Below, piece after piece: positions 57,599-64,000 of a stretch of DNA of 64,000 bases. Each line of letters starts with the position of its first letter. Positions within the stretch are counted from its first letter, which is position 1. Below the pieces are notes generated by a model. The model was not told where the DNA came from, made no database searches, and worked only from the letters and a program-made list of their open reading frames with translations. Origin of the DNA: Gautieria morchelliformis (Eukaryota > Basidiomycota > Agaricomycetes > Gomphales > Gomphaceae); contig WHVA01000101.1 in NCBI GenBank assembly GCA_015179125.1, positions 124,001 to 188,000 of the forward strand, written 5' to 3'. A program made the translations under genes and the position numbers.

Positions 57599-58537
57599 TC
57601 ATGTGGAATCAACCCAGCAGACCAAGAGTCCGTGCAGGGTAACGTGTATGCAGGTCTCAAGGTGTGTTTTCGTACATAGGTACCTTCGTCCTCTTTCCGC
57701 GATCGTTAGGCCGGCCCAACACTTTCGTTGGTGGGGCAGGTCGCGGGGATGATCCTGACGCTTGAGGCTGTTTAGCTTCAGGCGGGCGTCCAGCTTGCGC
57801 CGGGCGCGGGGCGGCGGCCGCTGCGACGCTCCACTCCTCGAGAACAGGCTAGGCATGGTCAGCCCTGTCTGTGTCACCGGCTTGCTCCCTGTAAGCCGGG
57901 CAGCGCTTGCTGTTGCCGCTGCGCTTTCTGCGCGGCGCATCCCCATGTTGTATCGGGATGCCTCCTCTATCATTTGGGCCGTCTCGAAGAGTTGCTCTAT
58001 CGAGCTGCTCTCAGCATTATAGCCCTTCTTGAGGACCTCGTTGCGCAGCATCTCGCGCAGCGCCAACATGAACCGTCTCCGGAACGTGTAGTCGTCTGGC
58101 GGCTGTATCATATGCGCCGCATATTTCGTGAGCTCGTTCAGCATCTCCTGAATGGTCTTCATGCCTTGCATGACTGCGTCGAATTTATTCGATACATGGT
58201 GGTACGTCAGTGTGTGTAGGAACCTCTTTTGAAGGCCCTGCATCACTGTTTCCAGGGTCCAACTGCAGACCTGGCGATCAAAGCGTTCTACGTTTTGAAG
58301 GAACCATTCCTGGGCTTCACCGGTCAGGCGAGTGCCCACGTAGCCGACCTGCATGTCTATGCTGGTTGGCCCTAGGAGGTAGTTCATTTTCAGCCATCGT
58401 AAGATGGCTGTGACGAAGATTTCAAACTCTTCGAGGTCATATCCCCCGGCGTATGGCTCGGGGTGAGCCAGTTTTACGCCGGCTTTGGCAAGCACAGACT
58501 TCTCCGGGTCTGTGTCGGCGGCGTCTGCCAACACCAC
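57599..58537 (-). other. Element C gag-like ORF
   Basis: Retroelement fossil part. A retrotransposon gag domain is recognisable (EEFEIFVTAILRWLKMNYLL; GEAQEWFLQNVERFD; MLNELTKYAAHMIQPPDDYT), then a Thr/Ser/Arg-rich region; the C-terminal part runs into LTR sequence. The element as a whole is broken. Confidence 0.7.
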
Positions 58538-58833
58538 GCGGATTATCCGTGTGATCCTGTCGTACGGCTCCAGCAGTACGACATCAGCCTGGTGTCATGA
58601 CGCGTTTATTTCTCATATTCAGGTGCTCTGTCCTACCATTTGTCACTCCATCTCCGTGTTCGTTCCGATCGCCATTTTCATGTTCGGCAACCAATTCTCG
58701 CTGTTCGCAACAATGACCATGGTTATGCCATCAACAAGCGATCGACGTCTTCGGACTAACTTAGCAGTCATTGTTGGGCCTATCACCTCCTCTGCTCGGC
58801 CCTCTTCCGATGGTGTTCTGACAATCGGATTGT

Positions 58834-59836
58834 CATGACCTATGTATTTCCTGCACCTTGCTACCCCCATCCCCTCATTCGCTACTCCTCCTCCGTGTTC
58901 GCTTGGCTTCGCCCCTCCCTTTGGCCACGCCTCCTCTATGTTCTCTCCGTTCACCCTTCGCCGCATTTCGCCGAACCGCTATTCGCTGCTCGCACATTTT
59001 GCCAACAATGCACGCCATCAAATACGATCGATACCATTTACCCGGCGTGATGATTCATCACTAACCCCATCATCTTCTTAAATACAACCCCTTTGGGTTT
59101 TCGTATGGCCAAAGTATGTTCGCAGAGTGTTCCTTTCGTAGGTCGTGTGGGATCGACCCAGTGGACGAAGAGTCCGTGCAGGGTGACATGTATGCGGGTC
59201 CCAAGACATGGTTTTGTACATAAGTACCTTCTCCACCTTTACTCTCCGTCATTTCATGTTCGCACCCCTCCCTCACTCTATTGTATGTTTATTCCATCTC
59301 CTTAGTATCATGACTGCGCACCCCTATCCAACCCTGACTCGTGACGGCCTCTTTCCTATTCGCTGATACCGTACGAGCATTCGATATAAGTAGTTTACAT
59401 TCGCATGTATATTCCCCAGTTCAATTATCATACATTGTGCATCTTGTGCAAACTTGACCTCACTGTGATCATCGTCTTAAGCCTTCTCTTGGAGATTTCT
59501 ATCTTCGACCAGCAAAGGACTTAGGCATCACTGGTGAGTTCTCATACTTCATCTTCGTTACCTTAGCCTTCAAACCATTTTCTGTGCTGTTGGCGAAGGG
59601 ATTGTCGAGACTTAGACAGCCCTTCCGTGAGACCTTGCACGTTACATCGTCAAGAGCCACGGGCTATTTCGCTACGACTGTAGATAGGGCGAGCCCCGTT
59701 TAGGCAAACCCTCTTACCTTGTGAACATTCATTGGTTCACCTATTCGCCGAATGGCATACTTATTCGCACAAGTTATTCGGGCATTCACTGTGTTCACTA
59801 ATACACGATATTAACGCTTGAAAACCAATCTTGACA
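58834..59836 (-). repeat. Right LTR of element C
   Basis: About 1 kb. Its outer end shares 416 bp with the solo fragment at 17,620-18,035, and its inner part is shared with 57,293-57,690. Ends TG/CA. Confidence 0.65.
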
Positions 59837-60039
59837 GTATAATTGAACTAACAGCTACAGTCAAAAGCATTACCCTATTTTTCATGTCATCTACACAACA
59901 AGAAAATCCTGTTGTCTATAGAACCCGCTCGACAGGTCCAGTTCCCACTCCAGCACCACTCCAGAGGTGAGCAGCTTCCGCCTCGTTCCCTTCGCAAAAC
60001 CCCACAGAGGACATCATCCCTTTCTCTCGCCTTGTTGCC

Positions 60040-61176
60040 ATGTCTGCATCTCGGCCTACACCATACCACCTGGGCCCCAAACATGCATCACCGCCTCTTT
60101 TCGATGTTCAATGGCAGCTGACTCCAGGCAAACAGCATTTCTCCCCTCAGCGACCACTTTCAGCCAGCACCCCCATACCTAGTCATAGGCCCGGCACCGA
60201 TTCTTTATGCCGCTTATTTGCCCCTAATTCGCCCAGCGGTCACCCACAAAACCCTAGCACATTTCAAGAACCTTATCCTTCTAGGCTCCCTCGGATTGCC
60301 GGTGCTTCAGGACTCAGATTACAATCGGCCTTCGCACGACCCCACTTGCCACCTGCTTTGCCTAGTCACACTCCGAACCCTTTTCTCGACGTGCACTACG
60401 CCCAGCGTCCTCTTAACCCCCAGCCTACATCCCCTCTCAATTCTAGGCATACCACCCCGGTACACGCAGAATCCCGGGCTCGCACACCCGCTTCGCACAA
60501 TTCTTCATCTCATTCGAATCACTCACATGTTTCTTCGCACTCTTCGCAGGCTCTTCGCAGTCTTCACCAGTCGGTACATAGTGACCATACTCGAGTCAGC
60601 TCTCAAACTACTTCCCCTTGCGAGGCACCTTTGGCAGACCAGGGACATCACGCTGACCCTGCACCCGAGCAAAATCTTGGCTATCCCGTTACTGGCGTGC
60701 CCTATTATGACCCGAATGCTTTGCCTTTCGGCAGTGCCCCACCTCTATTCGCAGGACAACCTCACCTGTTTTTGGGACAACCTCCCCTGTACCAACCCCC
60801 AGCCCAGATTCCTGCCCCACCTGGCGGGCCTGTGCCCCTTCCATTCGTGGGACAACCTCTCCCCTTCGCGGGACAACCTCCCCCGCAACAGCCTCCGGCA
60901 CAGTTTCCTGCCCTACTTGGCGGGCCTGCGCCTTTTCCATTCGCGGGACAGCCTCTCCCCTTCGCGGGACGACCTCCCCCGCAGCAACCTCTGGCACAGA
61001 TTCCTGCCCCACCTGGCAGGCCTGCACCGCCTCCTCCACCACCTCTCGGGCCACCATTTCCCCATCTCGGAGTTGGGCCTCCCGGACCTCCTGGCTGTAA
61101 AGATATCTATCTTAAACCTCAAGTCACAAGAGCACGACAGAACTTGACCAATGTGTGGTATTCTGATGCTACGTAG
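60040..61176 (+). CDS. Proline-rich ORF of unknown origin
   Basis: 378 residues beginning MSASRPTPYHLGPKHASPP. Pro, Ser, Gln and His dominate. The C-terminal half is built from near-repeats of about 32 residues (units at 60,849 and 60,945, period 96 bp) containing LPFAGQPPPQQP. It ends TNVWYSDAT. It lies directly after the element C LTR and before element D, so it is probably retroelement-derived or gag-like, but I see no knuckle, protease or capsid motif. A second long frame (60,218-61,147) overlaps it on the same strand and is probably a composition shadow. Confidence 0.35.
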   Translation: MSASRPTPYHLGPKHASPPLFDVQWQLTPGKQHFSPQRPLSASTPIPSHRPGTDSLCRLFAPNSPSGHPQNPSTFQEPYPSRLPRIAGASGLRLQSAFARPHLPPALPSHTPNPFLDVHYAQRPLNPQPTSPLNSRHTTPVHAESRARTPASHNSSSHSNHSHVSSHSSQALRSLHQSVHSDHTRVSSQTTSPCEAPLADQGHHADPAPEQNLGYPVTGVPYYDPNALPFGSAPPLFAGQPHLFLGQPPLYQPPAQIPAPPGGPVPLPFVGQPLPFAGQPPPQQPPAQFPALLGGPAPFPFAGQPLPFAGRPPPQQPLAQIPAPPGRPAPPPPPPLGPPFPHLGVGPPGPPGCKDIYLKPQVTRARQNLTNVWYSDAT

Positions 61177-61344
61177 TGACAGTGTAAGGGTAAGATGCGA
61201 TGGGGACCGCTAGCCGGTTCCCACGCATAAACTATACAGTGGGTCCCTAAGGGGCCCACTGGGATTATTTAATAACTAATGTACATGTAGATACATGGGT
61301 TATTTACACCCTCCCCCTCTATAGACAACTATAGGGGTTAACTC

Positions 61345-62322
61345 CTACTCATAGAGGTCGTCCATGAGGGAGTCTTCTAGAGTGGTCGATACGACGACGA
61401 CGACGTCGTACGGGGCCGGAGGAGCACGTGACTCCTCCGGGGGCACCTCCGTGTCATCGGTGGTGATTGGGTGAGGCTGGTCGGCCTCACCACTAGCGGC
61501 GGTCTCCGCTTGGGTGCTGGGGCCTGTGTCCTCGCGGAGCATGGCCTCAACGGCCGGGTCCTCCGTTTGAGGAGGGGGCCGGAAGCACGCCAGCTCTTGG
61601 TCGAGCTGAGCGTGAGTGAGGGGTCGCGGCACCGTGGCCCTCACATGGCTGGTCTCGATGACCTTTGGTTGGCCCTCACGGGCAGCGGCGCTGAATGCCG
61701 CGCCGGTGATGCTGCGCTGAACATAATGTTCAATGCGCGCCGCTCGCTCGCGAGTGACTCCCACGTAGCGGGCCAACCATCTCGCGATCTCCGCGAGTGG
61801 GATGTCGGGGCCGGCTCGGCCCTCCACAGGGAATGGGCCCGTGATTGAGAGCCGCAGGGTGGTGCTCTGAGGCGTCAGCACTTCCCTGGCGTCGACGAGG
61901 CTCGACCATTGGTCCGTTGAGCCGAAGAGGTCGAGTAGCCTCGCCCTGAGCAGTGATGCGACCCCTTTGGCCCGGGGTGCAAGGGCCTTCAACCACATCC
62001 AGACGTCCATGTCATCTAGGTTGAAGGTGCCATCCGCGTTGTCACGGATGGCGGAGGGGATTCCTTCAGGGTTGTGTATCCAACCCTTTAGAATGGCCGC
62101 GATGTCATGCAGGGTACCGCCCGCTATCACGAGACAATCCCTTTTGGGATTGCGAGCGCGTTGTTCGCGCTCGATGTGTTTGAATACGCCGATCATCTCG
62201 CGTGTACGCGCGAGCTGCGGCGTTTCTTTGCCCGCGCTATGAGTTCGACGAAGCGTGGGTCGTCGAGCGGGCAGACGTCGTACCATTGAGTATGACGCTG
62301 TTGGGCCTTTCCTACTGGTCAT
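61345..62322 (-). CDS. Element D accessory ORF 2
   Basis: 325 residues starting MTSRKGPTASYSMVRRLP. A helical region follows (RTREMIGVFKHIEREQRARN; TLHDIAAILKGWIHNPEG; MDVWMWLKALAPRAKG). After it comes IPLAEIARWLARYVGVTRERAARIEHYVQ, which looks like a helix-turn-helix-type or capsid-like helical bundle, then an acidic tail. Its ATG overlaps the stop of accessory ORF 1 (ATGA at 62,319-62,322). Unknown function. The frame extends upstream to 62,799, but that part overlaps ORF 1 and looks non-coding. Confidence 0.55.
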   Translation of the reverse strand: MTSRKGPTASYSMVRRLPARRPTLRRTHSAGKETPQLARTREMIGVFKHIEREQRARNPKRDCLVIAGGTLHDIAAILKGWIHNPEGIPSAIRDNADGTFNLDDMDVWMWLKALAPRAKGVASLLRARLLDLFGSTDQWSSLVDAREVLTPQSTTLRLSITGPFPVEGRAGPDIPLAEIARWLARYVGVTRERAARIEHYVQRSITGAAFSAAAREGQPKVIETSHVRATVPRPLTHAQLDQELACFRPPPQTEDPAVEAMLREDTGPSTQAETAASGEADQPHPITTDDTEVPPEESRAPPAPYDVVVVVSTTLEDSLMDDLYE

Positions 62323-63305
62323 GGTAGGAGGCCCATCTCGGAGATCGGTGGATCTCCGAGTGGGATGATCAGTCCCTCCCCCGGGTAGGGAGGGTGAACT
62401 GTCCCCGCCGGTGGAGGTAGGGCCACGCCAGGCCCAATGTACTGGGCCTCGACCTGTGCTACCCGCCGCTGAAGGGCGGGGTCGTTGATGGTGTGCGACG
62501 ATGATGCCGCTAGGTAAGCGCTGATTGCGCTTTCCTTCGCAATGGCTAGCCCATTGATGGTGTGGAGGGAGCCGCGCAATTTCTTGTGCTTTTGCTTTGG
62601 CTGCTCTGCCAGCCGCTGTGCCCGTTCGGGGTCGTACGTCTTCCAGACGGACGAGACGGACTCCCATCCATCCGGGATGCCATACGCAGAGTCGGAAGGT
62701 GCGCTCTGCCCTTCCGTCGTTGTCGTGGTCGGAGTCAGCGCCGACAATCGGGACGCTAGCCCCGATGTTGCGCGCGCCGGCAACGGCGCCGTCGCGCAAG
62801 GTGAAGATGGCCCGGACACTGGGTCTGTGGCCGGGTCATGTCGCGGCCTTTTTGAGGCAGCGTGGACCAGGGTAACCTGGAGCTGGGCTGCACTCAGCTG
62901 CTGCTCCAGTTCCTTGATCCTGGCGCGCTTGGTTACGAGCGCGTCATCACGGTCCTCGACCGCGCGTTCTAGCTCCTTGACCTCTTTTTTGAGGTCGTGG
63001 ATGTCCCGGAGGGGCTCCTCTCGCGCGTCACGCGCGATGCCCCTTGGGAGCCATCCCCAAGCTGCATCGACGGCGTCGCCGATGTCTTCATCCCGCAACT
63101 TGACCTTGCGGGTGCCGGTCGCGGCCCTAAGGTGCGCGGCGTAGTCGGCGCACGTTGCGCAATCGTCCGGGTGGACGATGGCGAGGGCGTCCTCCCATCC
63201 CACGCTCATCCAGTGCTCCTGGTATATCGGAGCACGGAGAATGTCAGCGGCCCCTTGTCTCGGGGCCGTTGTTCGCGTTGTGGATGTTGACGGGTCAACG
63301 TCCAT
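62319..63305 (-). CDS. Element D accessory ORF 1
   Basis: About 328 residues from the first ATG (63,305, MDVDPSTSTTRTT). Contains YQEHWMSVGWEDALAIVHPD, a CATCADY cysteine pair, then RDEDIGDAVDAAWGWLP. A clear coiled coil follows (DIHDLKKEVKELERAVEDRD; KELEQQLSAAQLQVTLVH). A Ser/Thr-rich linker and KQKHKKLRGSLHTING complete it. ORFs of this look follow pol in some mushroom Gypsy elements, as far as I recall. Role unknown. The frame is open up to the pol stop, without an earlier ATG. Confidence 0.6.
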   Translation of the reverse strand: MDVDPSTSTTRTTAPRQGAADILRAPIYQEHWMSVGWEDALAIVHPDDCATCADYAAHLRAATGTRKVKLRDEDIGDAVDAAWGWLPRGIARDAREEPLRDIHDLKKEVKELERAVEDRDDALVTKRARIKELEQQLSAAQLQVTLVHAASKRPRHDPATDPVSGPSSPCATAPLPARATSGLASRLSALTPTTTTTEGQSAPSDSAYGIPDGWESVSSVWKTYDPERAQRLAEQPKQKHKKLRGSLHTINGLAIAKESAISAYLAASSSHTINDPALQRRVAQVEAQYIGPGVALPPPAGTVHPPYPGEGLIIPLGDPPISEMGLLP

Positions 63306-63448
63306 CCCATCCTTGGGGGCATCATCTTCATGGGTAGATGATGGTGGTGGTTGCTTCCAAGAAGCGATGCGCCCTCGGAAAGATCCGAGGTGAAAATTTA
63401 ACCGCGCCGTGGCCGGCGCGTCACGTGGTCTACACGTGACAGACACGT

Positions 63449-64000
63449 CTAGCGGCGTCTGGGGAGGTCGCGTGGCTTGCCCACCCCTCGAAGCTCTAAG
63501 TAGCTATCTAGGGCTTCGAGGTCCTTGCAGGACGACATGGGTTCCCATGTCACGTCGCCTAGGGTCCAACGGACCTGGAACTCCAGGTCCGTCGAGTTTA
63601 TCCATCGATGTGTGATAATCTCGTCGACGAGCCACTCCTCGTCGTCATTTGCTCCGAAGTCATAGAATGACTTGGCCTCGCGACGAGGGAACAATTCGTC
63701 GTTGTTAGCCTCGTATCGCCGCACGAGGCTGGAATGGAAGACCGGTGAAATGCGACGGCTTTTCAGTTCGTCGGGAAGATCGAGGGTCAACGTCAAGGCG
63801 TCGTTGTGAGCCTCGACGACGCGGTATGGTCTGATGTACCGCGGGACTAGCTTTCTGGCTCTTCCTGTCGCTCGCCATATGTTTCTTATTTGCTCTTGAC
63901 GAGTGACTCATCCGAAGATGAGTCCAGGCCAGTGACCCGTTGTGTTGACTGTCCAGGAAAGTGACGGTCATTGTGAAACATTTGCGTCACTCGATGCTCT
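63449..64000 (-). other. Element D pol, C-terminal part
   Basis: Retroelement part. RKLVPRYIRPYRVVEAHN and TLDLPDELKSRRISPVFHSS (integrase C-terminal GPY-like module), then a chromodomain with the order WLVDEIITHRWINSTDLEFQ, VRWTLGDVTWEPMSS. The remainder of pol is beyond the right edge. Confidence 0.8.

Larger units (their letters stand above)
57293..59836 (-). mobile_element. Element C: LTR retroelement, deletion derivative
   Basis: Right LTR 58,834-59,836 (plus strand TGTCATGACC to CTTGACA). The left copy at 57,293-57,690 matches only the 58,834-59,231 part of it. Between them lies a gag-like frame on the minus strand (57,599-58,537). No pol remains. The left edge interrupts the Copia integrase; the flanks show no matching duplication, so the right end is rearranged. 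Broken. The two LTR copies differ at many positions, so it is clearly older than Gypsy-A and Gypsy-B. Confidence 0.7.
61177..64000 (-). mobile_element. Element D: Ty3/Gypsy chromovirus 3' part with two extra ORFs, cut by the window edge
   Basis: On the minus strand from the right edge: the C-terminal part of pol ending at 63,449, two further sense ORFs (62,319-63,305 and 61,345-62,322), a polypurine run AGAGGGGGAGGG (61,309-61,320), then an LTR start TGTAAATAACC at 61,308. The far end of that LTR is not resolved (perhaps near 61,180). The visible part is open. Completeness cannot be judged because the rest is outside the window. Confidence 0.75.

Noticed and set aside
1-64000. CRISPR arrays, rRNA, tRNA, bacterial-type operons
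   Set aside because: None seen; the spliced eukaryotic gene structure rules out the prokaryotic features, and no tRNA cloverleaf with A/B boxes was recognised by eye.

Overview
The window looks like genomic DNA of a mushroom-forming basidiomycete (Agaricomycetes). Host genes are dense and cut by many 45-70 bp GT-AG introns. Protein families read as basidiomycete versions: Vps1, Hat1, glutathione reductase, Cwc22, an M50B-like peptidase, Pop7, eRF1, Dicer, a phosducin-like protein and TBP. Chromodomain-bearing Ty3/Gypsy retroelements fill the right third.

Layout. Positions 1-40,292 are gene space. In order: the 5' part of a Zn2Cys6 regulator (-), vps1 (+), hat1 (-), glutathione reductase (-), a gene-poor 2.5 kb, a low-complexity fungal protein (+), cwc22 (+), a solo LTR fragment, a small unknown gene (-), a chimeric duplication scar, an M50B-like peptidase gene (+), a mitochondrial-type unknown (-), a small unknown (+), an alpha/beta hydrolase (-), an APH-type kinase (+), an Rpr2/Snm1-like protein (+), pop7 (-), eRF1 (+), a tiny ORF (-), a Dicer-like gene (-), a phosducin-like gene (+) and TBP (-).

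Positions 40,558-64,000 are a retroelement nest. A Ty1/Copia element (+) starts 265 bp upstream of the TBP start codon. Gypsy-A (41,592-55,777, -) is inserted in it with a perfect GCTGG target duplication. Gypsy-B (45,792-53,731, +) is inserted in Gypsy-A with a perfect CTTGG duplication. Both LTR pairs are almost identical by eye, so both insertions look very recent. A deletion derivative of a third LTR family (C, 57,293-59,836) cuts the Copia integrase, a proline-rich ORF follows, and a fourth element (D, -) runs off the right edge.

Most unusual signals. (1) Gypsy-B carries a long antisense ORF between pol and its 3' LTR, with a coiled coil and a cysteine array that fits the Zn2Cys6 spacing. 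(2) Gypsy-A and Gypsy-B are extremely enriched for the pentamer TTCCG/CGGAA in LTRs, in all reading frames and under the antisense ORF; in Gypsy-B it is oriented with the element RNA. Since Zn2Cys6 proteins typically bind CGG half-sites, the two may be linked as a self-encoded regulator with proliferated target sites. This is a hypothesis. (3) Two conserved host genes, glutathione reductase and cwc22, each show one apparent single-base frameshift. (4) A scar between cwc22 and the peptidase gene joins pieces of both, with an internal inversion.

Functional themes: translation and RNA processing (eRF1, Cwc22, Pop7, Rpr2-like, Dicer), transcription and chromatin (TBP, Hat1, Zn2Cys6), membrane traffic (Vps1) and redox (glutathione reductase). 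The Dicer-like gene lies a few kilobases from the retroelement nest.
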